DNA of 64,000 nucleotides from Bradyrhizobium sp. SK17 (GTDB lineage Bacteria; Pseudomonadota; Alphaproteobacteria; Rhizobiales; Xanthobacteraceae), in assembly GCF_002831585.1 (NCBI RefSeq), contig NZ_CP025114.1, positions 186,001 to 250,000 on the forward strand. Direction: 5' to 3'. This document shows, piece after piece, positions 58,024-64,000 of this stretch (positions within the stretch are counted from its first letter, which is position 1; each line of letters begins with the position of its first letter). Both the position numbers and the translations under genes were made by a program. The notes under the pieces are model-generated. The model ran no database searches and was not told the origin of the DNA. It was given only the letters and a program-made list of their open reading frames with translations.

Positions 58024-58445
58024 GGGGCGGCCTCATCGGCGACGAAGTGCAACGTCAACTTGGCCTCTCGCCGCAACTTCGACCCGTAGGCGACCGTCAT
58101 TTCGGTCAGCTCATCATTAATCGCGGCGACGACTTCATGAAGACCTCGCCACACGGGCTCCGTGTCCTCGATCCGCACGGCCTGGCCGCGATGGATGGCT
58201 CTAAGCACCTGCGCCAGATTGCGGCCGACCATCCGGACCTGCTGCGCGAGTTCGACGACAGCGCGCGTGTTCTCGGCCGACAAGGCCGGTCCCGCCTGAA
58301 CAGACGCTCGGATCAATCGCCGCACCACCTCCGCTTTCGGCAGGCCGAACAACGCGACAGCCTCCTGCAGACGCTGCTCATCTGCATCGGACAGCTCGGT
58401 CCGAAGCCTCGGCTTGCGTCGCAGGGCTCTTGCAGAGCGGACCAT
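58020..58445 (-). CDS. mobC: MobC-like relaxosome accessory protein
   Basis: This 141-residue basic protein has a ribbon-helix-helix-type N terminus (LRTELSDADEQRLQEAVALF, then KAEVVRRLIRA) and the MobC pattern LAQQVRMVGRNLAQVLRAIHRG. MobC proteins bind oriT and help the relaxase melt DNA. It lies directly upstream of the relaxase with overlapping ends and directly downstream of two strong hairpins. Confidence 0.83.
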   Translation of the reverse strand: MVRSARALRRKPRLRTELSDADEQRLQEAVALFGLPKAEVVRRLIRASVQAGPALSAENTRAVVELAQQVRMVGRNLAQVLRAIHRGQAVRIEDTEPVWRGLHEVVAAINDELTEMTVAYGSKLRREAKLTLHFVADEAAP

Positions 58446-58480
58446 CGAGGTTCCCCTCCTCCTCCCGTTCGCTCGGCTCG

Positions 58481-58533
58481 CCGGTCGTGAGACCGGAGCC
58501 GACTACGCCGGCGTCCCGACAGGACGCCGGCGT
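58481..58533. other. Two perfect hairpins upstream of mobC (oriT candidate)
   Basis: The first hairpin is CCGGTC-GTGA-GACCGG (58481-58496). The second has 12-base arms, ACGCCGGCGTCC and its complement, around CGACA (58505-58533). Neither has a following T run in either direction. Position next to mobC-relaxase fits an oriT inverted repeat. Confidence 0.5.
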
Positions 58534-58734
58534 CGCGCGTCAGCGCCCTCCGGCTGCGCCCAGCAGCCGTTCCCCGGTTTGGCCCACAAACCGATATCTT
58601 GTCAACCAATATCTAATACGTTGAATGTTAGATGCTAAGTTCATGAAGAGCTCTCGCGTCTGAAAGAGCCGTCCGTATGGACCCTTCAACACCCTCGCCC
58701 GCAGGGTCTCCCGTGACCAACTGATTGCGATAAT

Positions 58735-58992
58735 ACCGCAATGCCGTAGTGCCGTGTTGCGTCATGTCACGATTGCCGCACAAACGGAATGCCGCAAAGA
58801 GGCAAGCAGATAAAGCCTCAACACCGCACAATCACAATGCCGCAATCTCGCAACACTGCATTCCAGGACTACCGCAATGCCGTACACGCGCATTCGCGCA
58901 TCTCCGCAACAACATATTGCATCAAGACCGCGATCGCGGACTACCGGAATGGTACAATGCGGGGATTGCCGTATGTTCACTATGTTGTATGT
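58735..58992. repeat. Repeat-rich putative centromere (parS) upstream of parA
   Basis: About 260 bases contain many irregular copies of a CCGCAATGCCG-like motif in both orientations: ACCGCAATGCCGTA near 58733 and 58868, ATGCCGCAA near 58787 and 58837, GGACTACCG at two sites, and GATTGCCG at two sites. No gene fits here. It lies directly before parA, where partition systems with a small DNA-binding partner keep their operator/centromere. Confidence 0.6.
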
Positions 58993-59037
58993 TGTTGCCG
59001 CATCCATGGCCATTGAGATCGCCGACGGAGGAACTTT

Positions 59038-59739
59038 TTGCCAAGCATCTTCGCTGTAGCGAACCCGAAAGGCGGAAGCGGCAAGACCACCGTCGCAATC
59101 ATCCTGGCGGGCGAGTTCGCCAAGCACGGTTACTCGGCCGCCATCGTGGATGCTGATCCGCAGGGGTCTTCCTATCAGTGGCATGCGTCGTCGGTCGCGC
59201 GCGGCCTTAGCCCGCAGGGCGTAGACCTGGTGCGCGCACCTGACGAGAAAGCCCTCGCCCAGGCGATTGATCGACTCGATGGCTACGACGTCGTCGTCAT
59301 CGATACTCCCGGCTACTATGGCGATGTCTTGATCCGGTCGGCACTCCGCGCCGATCTCGTCGTCTTGCCCTGCAAGGTGCACACCTTCGACGCTTCGCAG
59401 GTCGTGCGCACGATCCGCAATCTCGAACAGCATGCAGCCACTTCAAAGTTGCCGATGAGCCAGCATCGCGTTCTGTTCAACGAATATGACAGCCTCGACC
59501 GTAACACCCGGCCCCTCAAGGAGGTTGTCGCGTATCTCGATGCCGAAAAGGTTCCCGTCTGCGCCAATGCGCTGTACCGGCGCATCACGTATCGAACCAT
59601 GACAAGCGGACATGGCACCTTGTACCAGATGAGCGACAAGGACGAATCGATCCGGAAGGCGCGCTACAACGCCGACCAGGTCGTGCGCGAATTGCTCGCG
59701 GCAAGCCAGGCCGCCGGCCAGGGTGATAGCGCGGCATGA
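59038..59739 (+). CDS. parA: ParA-family partition ATPase
   Basis: This 233-residue ATPase has the deviant Walker A NPKGGSGKTTVAIILA, the motif VDADPQGSSYQWH and Walker B DVVVIDTPGYYGD. It lacks the N-terminal HTH of large RepA/SopA-type proteins, so it is a short ParA of the type Ib kind that works with a small partner. The start is a TTG at 59038 with GGAGGA before it. It overlaps the partner gene by four bases. It drives plasmid segregation. Confidence 0.92.
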   Translation: MPSIFAVANPKGGSGKTTVAIILAGEFAKHGYSAAIVDADPQGSSYQWHASSVARGLSPQGVDLVRAPDEKALAQAIDRLDGYDVVVIDTPGYYGDVLIRSALRADLVVLPCKVHTFDASQVVRTIRNLEQHAATSKLPMSQHRVLFNEYDSLDRNTRPLKEVVAYLDAEKVPVCANALYRRITYRTMTSGHGTLYQMSDKDESIRKARYNADQVVRELLAASQAAGQGDSAA

Positions 59740-60149
59740 CGGATCCCGCCTCCGCACAGAAACCGGATCGTCCTTCCCTGCCCCGCGATGCGTTTCGCGC
59801 CCATCGGGTCAACGCGTCGGCGCCAGATGCTCTCGCGGCCAAGCCGGTGGTCGTGACGCCGGCATATGAAGACCAGGTCACCGCGCCAACGGCACACTCC
59901 GCGCAGACGGATAGTTCGTCCGCGCACATGCAGCCGCGCCCTCAGAAAGCCCGCGATCGAAATCCATTCGATGCCTACGGCGAGCGATCGTCGTCTCGAC
60001 CTTATGCGTTGCGCTTCCCCGATGCGATCGACCTTGTCGTCCGTCAGATGGCCGCCGAGGAGCGAACACAGCCGCTTCGCATCATCGACCGCATTGTCTA
60101 CGACCACCTCAAACGAATCGGCCGCCTGCCGCCTCCGCGCGAAGCTTGA
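59736..60149 (+). CDS. Small partition partner protein (ParB/ParG-like role)
   Basis: This 137-residue protein has a long disordered N-terminal half (Ala/Pro/Ser-rich) and a compact C terminus, RPYALRFPDAIDLVVRQMAA and RIIDRIVYDHLKRIGRLP, with the look of a ribbon-helix-helix. It is translationally coupled to parA (ATGA). Such partners bind the centromere repeats and stimulate ParA. The role is inferred from context; the sequence alone is weak. Confidence 0.6.
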   Translation: MTDPASAQKPDRPSLPRDAFRAHRVNASAPDALAAKPVVVTPAYEDQVTAPTAHSAQTDSSSAHMQPRPQKARDRNPFDAYGERSSSRPYALRFPDAIDLVVRQMAAEERTQPLRIIDRIVYDHLKRIGRLPPPREA

Positions 60150-60203
60150 CGGCAAGGTCTCGCTACGGGCGGAAATCAGCGGAGCGAGACGGCAGGATCG
60201 CCT

Positions 60204-61442
60204 TTACGAACAATCGTCCGGGAAGGAAGATGGGAGGCGGTCTCGGTCACTGGCCGCGCGCCCTTGCCGGCGTAGCGCCATCAGCATAGGCCAGACTGAG
60301 AATTCCCCAGCTGCGGCACGCCGGGCCAGAATTCTGAGATAGCCCCCTGGATTCTTGATGGCGGCGCCGCGTTGCAGGATGGCGGCAAGCACCGCGCCGG
60401 CTTGGCCGTCGCCCATTGCGGCGCAGGCTTCCTCCCAGGCGCTGGGACTGATGCCGAGCATAGGGCGCACAATTGATGCTGTGCTTACAAGATCCTGAGA
60501 GGTGCGTATGCCGCCACGGGCGTAGTCGACAATGTCAGGACAGAGTTCGACCACCATCCGAATAGGGATTGAACCGGCCGATCGGAGACTTTCGGCGTCG
60601 GCTGTCTCGGGAGCGCCTGGTCCTGAGTCCGGTTCGGATGGGTTCGGCCGCTCAGGGGCTGAATGCTGACTCTGATCGGCGGGCGGGTTTGGAAGACCGG
60701 GCTCGATCGGATCAAGGTCTTGTTCAAGAACGTTGACGATCGCTGCTGCCAGGCTCGCCAGCTCGGCGACGATGGGCTCTAGGACTTCGCTCGTCGGGAC
60801 GCGAGGAAGCCGGCCCATGATGTCGCGGAAAGTGCCATGATAGGATGCCCAGTCGGCGGCGACACCCTGTTCTACTCCAGTTGCAATCATCTTGGCGATG
60901 TCACGCCGCACCAAAGTCATCCGCTCGCGAAGAACGGTAAGGGTTTGGCGTCGGGCGATCGCGGCCTCGGCCAGAGCGGCGAATTCGTCGGCGCGGGCTA
61001 CGATCGGTCCGAGATCGAAGCCAAAGGCCTGTTCAATATCGCCCGAAGTCGTCTTGCGCGCGTAGCGCTTGCCGTTCGGGCTATCGCGCCGAAGAATGAG
61101 CCCCCTATCGACCAGCCCAGCAAGGTGGCGGCGCAAGGTCGAAGCGGCCATTCCGTGGGCGCGCAGCGCGAGAAGACGATTTGAGGGGAATACGACGAGA
61201 TCGCCGGCGCCGGCAGTCAACACCGTGTCGGGGTGAAATGAGAGCAGCGCATTGAGCACCGCGAGCGCGCGGTCAGAAACCGGCAGCGATGTCCGCGCCT
61301 GGCAGATGTTTCGGAACACCTGCCATTTGTGCACGGGCTTGCCGTGGGGACATTCTCTGATATCGCGCTGCATCTTTACGGTGCTGAGCGATAGCGGTCG
61401 CCGTCCAAACGGCGTGATCGGATTTTGGTCAAGCATCTCCAT
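60204..61442 (-). CDS. repC: RepC-type plasmid replication initiator
   Basis: This 412-residue RepC has an N-terminal winged-helix DNA-binding part (WQVFRNICQARTSLPVSDRALAV, then STLRRHLAGLVDRGLILRRD). A Pro/Ser/Glu-rich linker (about residues 245-290) separates it from the C-terminal domain, CPDIVDYARGGIRTSQDLV and GISPSAWEEACAAMGDG. In repABC plasmids the origin lies within repC. Here it is not in an operon with repA and repB but convergent with parA. AGGAG lies before the ATG; a second ATG at 61436 is possible. Expression is probably limited by the antisense RNA described upstream. Confidence 0.92.
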   Translation of the reverse strand: MEMLDQNPITPFGRRPLSLSTVKMQRDIRECPHGKPVHKWQVFRNICQARTSLPVSDRALAVLNALLSFHPDTVLTAGAGDLVVFPSNRLLALRAHGMAASTLRRHLAGLVDRGLILRRDSPNGKRYARKTTSGDIEQAFGFDLGPIVARADEFAALAEAAIARRQTLTVLRERMTLVRRDIAKMIATGVEQGVAADWASYHGTFRDIMGRLPRVPTSEVLEPIVAELASLAAAIVNVLEQDLDPIEPGLPNPPADQSQHSAPERPNPSEPDSGPGAPETADAESLRSAGSIPIRMVVELCPDIVDYARGGIRTSQDLVSTASIVRPMLGISPSAWEEACAAMGDGQAGAVLAAILQRGAAIKNPGGYLRILARRAAAGEFSVWPMLMALRRQGRAASDRDRLPSSFPDDCS

Positions 61443-61505
61443 TCGCTCCTCTCGTTGGGAGAGCGCGGGGCAAACAAAGACCGTGGCGTAAAAACGCGAG
61501 TCCTC

Positions 61506-61534
61506 TTGAACTGTCGGATGGCGCGGGCTAAAAT
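61506..61534 (+). promoter_or_regulatory. Sigma-70-type promoter of the antisense RNA
   Basis: TTGAAC (61506-61511), a 17-base spacer and TAAAAT (61529-61534) make a near-consensus promoter pointing away from repC. A start near 61541 is predicted. Confidence 0.7.
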
Positions 61535-61540
61535 GCCTTC

Positions 61541-61622
61541 ATGCGATTGCGGCACTGTTGGTGATTGGCGTCGCCAGCCCGCTCATCCTCACGAGAGACC
61601 CGGCTCTGCCGGGTTTTTCTTT
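61541..61622 (+). ncRNA. Putative counter-transcribed RNA controlling repC
   Basis: A transcript of about 80 nt is predicted from the promoter at 61506-61534 to the terminator at 61598-61622, with no reading frame of note. It is complementary to the repC leader that would start near 61655. This is the position and size of the incompatibility antisense RNA of repABC plasmids (ctRNA/RepE), which attenuates repC mRNA. Direct sequence comparison was not possible here. Confidence 0.65.
61598..61622 (+). terminator. Rho-independent terminator of the antisense RNA
   Basis: ACCCGGC-TCT-GCCGGGT is a perfect 7-bp stem with a 3-base loop, followed directly by TTTTCTTT. Confidence 0.85.
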
Positions 61623-61660
61623 GTCCGAACGCACCTCTCTGGGCTGAATCGAATCCGTCT

Positions 61661-61689
61661 ATTATATTGAATGTTGACGGGCGGTCCAA
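61661..61689 (-). promoter_or_regulatory. Predicted repC promoter
   Basis: On the minus strand TTGGAC (61689-61684), a 17-base spacer and a perfect TATAAT (61666-61661) point toward repC, giving a leader of about 210 nt. The spacer and -10 overlap the motif AACATTCAATATA, which recurs near the XRE genes and may be an operator. Confidence 0.65.
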
Positions 61690-61748
61690 CGTATAGGTTG
61701 GCTAGCGGATCGACGGGTCGTCGGCATTGGAAGTGCGAGGAATGACCG

Positions 61749-62051
61749 ATGGGCGAAAAGCAATGCCGCCGAAAGGCAGCTCACGCGGCGCAAGGCAGCA
61801 CACTGCGACGGGCGTCCCAGGCCGGGCTGGAAAGCCTCCGGTTGGAATCAGGTTTGAGCCGACGGGAGTTTGCCGAGCGCCCGCGCATACCACGGTCGAG
61901 CTATTTTCATCTGATGACGTCGGCCGCCAATCCCAGCCTCGACTACATCGAGCTCATTGCCGAGCGGGCGGGCGTCGATCCGCTGAAATTGCTTCGCCGT
62001 CCTCCGGCGGAACCGCGCCCGGACATCAGGGATACATGGGCTGCAAGGTGA
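61749..62051 (+). CDS. XRE-type helix-turn-helix protein 1
   Basis: This protein of 100 residues has an HTH at about 27-85: LESLRLESGLSRREFAERP, then SYFHLMTSAANPSLDYIELIAERAG. The tail is Pro/Arg-rich. GAGGAATGACCG precedes the ATG. It is divergent from repC and close to its promoter, so it may regulate replication or copy number. Targets unknown. Confidence 0.72.
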   Translation: MGEKQCRRKAAHAAQGSTLRRASQAGLESLRLESGLSRREFAERPRIPRSSYFHLMTSAANPSLDYIELIAERAGVDPLKLLRRPPAEPRPDIRDTWAAR

Positions 62052-62083
62052 GTCGTTTCAACCACTTGCCTGTTAAAGTTTTT

Positions 62084-62096
62084 AACATCCAATATA
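62084..62096. promoter_or_regulatory. AACATCCAATATA motif (possible XRE operator)
   Basis: This 13-base motif is, with one mismatch, the inverted copy of the sequence overlapping the repC -10 region (61663-61675), and precedes the second XRE gene. A shorter relative (TTGAATGTTA) lies at 58621-58630 upstream of mobC. Confidence 0.45.
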
Positions 62097-62161
62097 CTGG
62101 ACCTCGGGCTTCATGTATGTTCCCGTAGTTTTTTCGCTATGGATCCGAAAGCCAGTCAACG

Positions 62162-62533
62162 ATGCCGCCCGTCCGCAAGCCGCTTCCCGTCGATCACTCG
62201 ATCCTGAACGAGATGTTGGCGATCCGGCTGCAACAGCTCGAGATCGAAAACGGCGGGATGGAAGCCTTCCTGCCGAAGACCGGCCTCGCGCGCGGCACCT
62301 ACTACACGATCCTCCGCGGCATCGGGAATCCGACGCTGCGGACGATGGAGCGAATCGCTTCGAGCCTGAACATGAGCGTGCTCGAGCTTCTCGGCTTTGA
62401 GGTTGGAGATGCCCGCCGCGCTCTCAAGAAAAGCGGCGTCAACTATGACGAACTCGTCTCGGCGATCGGCAAGAAAAATCGGGCAGACCGTGGGCTCGCG
62501 CGGCAGACCCGATCGCGAAAACTTCCTTCGTAG
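62162..62533 (+). CDS. XRE-type helix-turn-helix protein 2
   Basis: This 123-residue protein has a Cro/C1-like HTH: LNEMLAIRLQQLEIENGGMEAFLPKTGLARGTYYTILRG, then NPTLRTMERIASSLNMSVLEL. A basic C-terminal tail follows (KKNRADRGLARQTRSRKLPS). It is related in layout to the first XRE protein. It is likely a plasmid regulator; no partner toxin was identified next to it, so an antitoxin role is not supported. Confidence 0.72.
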   Translation: MPPVRKPLPVDHSILNEMLAIRLQQLEIENGGMEAFLPKTGLARGTYYTILRGIGNPTLRTMERIASSLNMSVLELLGFEVGDARRALKKSGVNYDELVSAIGKKNRADRGLARQTRSRKLPS

Positions 62534-62621
62534 CGGTCCGAAGACTCGCTCGCGGCGAAGCTACCTCGTCAGCCGTTCGACGAGGAGCAAGGCGGGGAGG
62601 CCGAGGCCTCCCCGCTGTTCG

Positions 62622-62954
62622 CTATGCCGCGACGCGTTCGCTGGCCTGCGCCAACCGGCCGAGCTCCAGAGCGATGAGATCGACGGTGTAGACCCGCTGG
62701 CCATCGCGTTCGAAGCTGTTCTGCCGAAGCCGTCCGCGCACATGGACCAGGTCGCCCTTGCTAACGTGCTCGTTCACGTAGGACTGGATCGCCTTCGTGA
62801 AGATCGTGACTTCGTTCCAGTGCGCGTCGTCCTTCCACTGACCTTTGTCGTCCTTGAAGGGGTAGTTGGCGCAGACGCTGACGCGAACTGTCTTGCCTAC
62901 CTGCTTGATTGTTCCGACCCGACCGATGAGGGTGAATTCGGCGATATTGCGCAT
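62622..62954 (-). CDS. ssb: Single-stranded DNA-binding protein (plasmid SSB)
   Basis: This 110-residue OB-fold protein starts MRNIAEFTLIGRVGTIKQVG, with WKDDAHWNEVTIFTKAIQSYVNEHVSKGDLVHVRGRLRQNSFE typical of SSB. It lacks the acidic C-terminal tail of chromosomal SSB, as many plasmid versions do. GGAGAAAG lies before the ATG at 62954. It probably protects single-stranded plasmid DNA during transfer or replication. Confidence 0.85.
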   Translation of the reverse strand: MRNIAEFTLIGRVGTIKQVGKTVRVSVCANYPFKDDKGQWKDDAHWNEVTIFTKAIQSYVNEHVSKGDLVHVRGRLRQNSFERDGQRVYTVDLIALELGRLAQASERVAA

Positions 62955-63574
62955 TGTCTTTCTCCATCTTGTGGGGCTGTGCCCCGTTGCGATGGCTTTT
63001 CCGTAATGGCCGGGAAGACGAAACAGAGCCGGAGCCGCCAGAGGCGGGCGGAGGGCAAGCGCAGCGCTGCGCCCCGGCCGGAACCACGAATTTTGGCGCC
63101 ACAGGCGCATGCGCGAGGAATGCCGGTCGGGGTCCCCACTTGCGGGGGTGTCCGGCAGGGGAAAATTCTTGGCTCCAGGGGCCGACGTGCGGTCGACGGC
63201 CATAGGTATCCAGCCATGCAACCGGGAGCAACAGCCCAGACGGAAGAAAGACCTGCAATCGTCGCCCGCACCCGGCTCCTTGGTCGGCGCGAGGAAAAAG
63301 GGACTGCCGTACTGTTATCGCGGCATTTTGCGCACCTCCCGACGGAGGACATTTCGGAAGCACTGACGTGCACGGACGGGTACGATCGGCTCGGCGATTC
63401 CCAGGCAGTGTGCGATCGGCGCCGGCGAGACCGCCCAGTGTGGGACGGCCGCGCAGTTTCAGTTTTCCGCGGCTCGCGGGTCGCTCGATCAACGGTTCGC
63501 GGTCAGGTGCGCCCATGGTTCAAGCTCGAGAACGCAGGGCAGAGCGAGGACATGGAGGTGAGGCGGTCATCGCG
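62955..63574. other. About 620 bases without a supported gene
   Basis: Long frames exist on both strands but they are shadows in GC-rich DNA with no family pattern. The stretch separates ssb from the second repC and may hold regulatory DNA for ssb. Confidence 0.35.
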
Positions 63575-64000
63575 TCACGCCCGGCGCTTTTCGTTGAGAC
63601 GCGAATTGATCTGCGACATCAAAATCGGGCCGAGCGAGAACTCTCCGGCCTCCGCTTTCCGCGTCAACCCGCGCAAGTACCCCCCGGCGGATCTGATCGC
63701 GGCGCCGCGCTGCAGGATGCATGCGACGACAATTGCAGCCGGCATTTCACCCAGGACCGTTTGCGCCTCCTCCCAGGCGCTTGGACTGATCCCCAGCATC
63801 GATCGAACCACCGCGGCGGTCGCAAGCAAATCCCGCCAGTTCGAAATCCCGCCTTTGGCGTAATCGACAATGTCGGGACAAGCGCTGAGCACCATTCCCA
63901 ACGGATACGTTCCTTCCGCCACCCTCGGTGGTTGAGGTTTTGGCTTCGCCCTCGCTGCCCTGCCTTCGTGAAGGCTAGGTTCAAGATCAATAAAGGGTTC
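63575..64000 (-). CDS. repC: Second RepC-like initiator, C-terminal part (runs off right edge)
   Basis: The frame is open from the window edge and reads SACPDIVDYAKGGISNWRDL, RSMLGISPSAWEEAQTVLGE and RSAGGYLRGLTRKAEAGEFSLGPILM. It is clearly homologous to, but different from, the C-terminal domain of RepC at 60204-61442. Only about 141 residues are visible, so whether it is whole cannot be known. Confidence 0.85.
   Translation of the reverse strand, partial: EPFIDLEPSLHEGRAARAKPKPQPPRVAEGTYPLGMVLSACPDIVDYAKGGISNWRDLLATAAVVRSMLGISPSAWEEAQTVLGEMPAAIVVACILQRGAAIRSAGGYLRGLTRKAEAGEFSLGPILMSQINSRLNEKRRA

Noticed and set aside
58735..58992. Repeat cluster considered as plasmid iterons (replication origin)
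   Set aside because: RepC replicons carry the origin inside repC and the repeats lie directly before parA, so a centromere/operator is more likely; not excluded by sequence alone.
62162..62533. XRE-2 as the antitoxin of a toxin-antitoxin pair
   Set aside because: No adjacent small toxin-like gene with coupled start was found.

Overview
The window is an IS-rich accessory segment from an alphaproteobacterium, most likely a plasmid (or plasmid-derived island) of a Nitrobacteraceae member (Afipia/Oligotropha/Bradyrhizobium-like). Grounds: a form I carbon monoxide dehydrogenase cluster in the order coxC-M-S-L-D-E-F-G, with CoxM/CoxS/CoxL of 288/166/809 residues; RepC-type plasmid initiators; a MobC/relaxase pair; a ParA plus small-partner partition module; and high-GC coding with alphaproteobacterial small ORFs. 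The organism assignment is inference; no 16S or tRNA gene was seen.

Layout. 1-5000: DsbD (runs off the left edge), a divergent OmpR-type two-component system, and a minus-strand sulfur operon (ArsR/BigR-like persulfide-type repressor, two half-size YeeE/YedE transporters, and a frameshifted TauE/SafE exporter). 5025-6770: an IS3 element that has cut an IS110 transposase. 6945-13551: universal stress protein, HdeD-like protein, and an RND efflux pump with its membrane fusion protein and a divergent TetR regulator with a clear palindromic operator. 13671-15224: IS256 relic and IS5 element. 16022-24937: cox cluster. 25061-31762: a decayed HTH-integrase-ParA module broken by an IS256 element (8-bp target duplication) that itself carries an IS110 element, followed by a TonB-receptor fragment. 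32144-41629: an aromatic catabolic cluster (maleylacetate reductase, MarR regulator, amidohydrolase, TRAP transporter, PcaH/PcaG-like dioxygenase, PobA-like hydroxylase, PcaB-like cycloisomerase). 41710-51789: a nested pile of IS5, IS21, IS110, IS3 and IS66 pieces, containing a 2.6-kb serine-recombinase element inserted exactly in the P-loop codons of istB. 52010-55542: small proteins, a thiolase and a LuxR-type regulator. 55681-64000: plasmid backbone (relaxase, MobC, hairpins that may be oriT, a repeat-rich putative centromere, ParA, partner protein, RepC with a putative antisense RNA, two XRE proteins, SSB, and a second RepC running off the right edge).

How the genes work together. The catabolic genes fit the published 4-sulfocatechol route better than the classical protocatechuate route: ring cleavage (PcaH2G2 type), cycloisomerisation (PcaB2 type), desulfonating lactone hydrolysis by an amidohydrolase, then maleylacetate reductase, with no pcaC or pcaD present. 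The PobA-like and PcaH-like proteins both show altered substrate-site residues. That makes a 4-hydroxybenzenesulfonate to 4-sulfocatechol to 3-oxoadipate pathway a testable proposal. The sulfur operon at the left could help deal with the sulfite released, but that link is speculative. The cox cluster gives CO oxidation. The RND pump and two-component system suggest stress or toxicant responses. The plasmid backbone explains carriage, and the many nested insertions explain how the modules were put together and partly broken.
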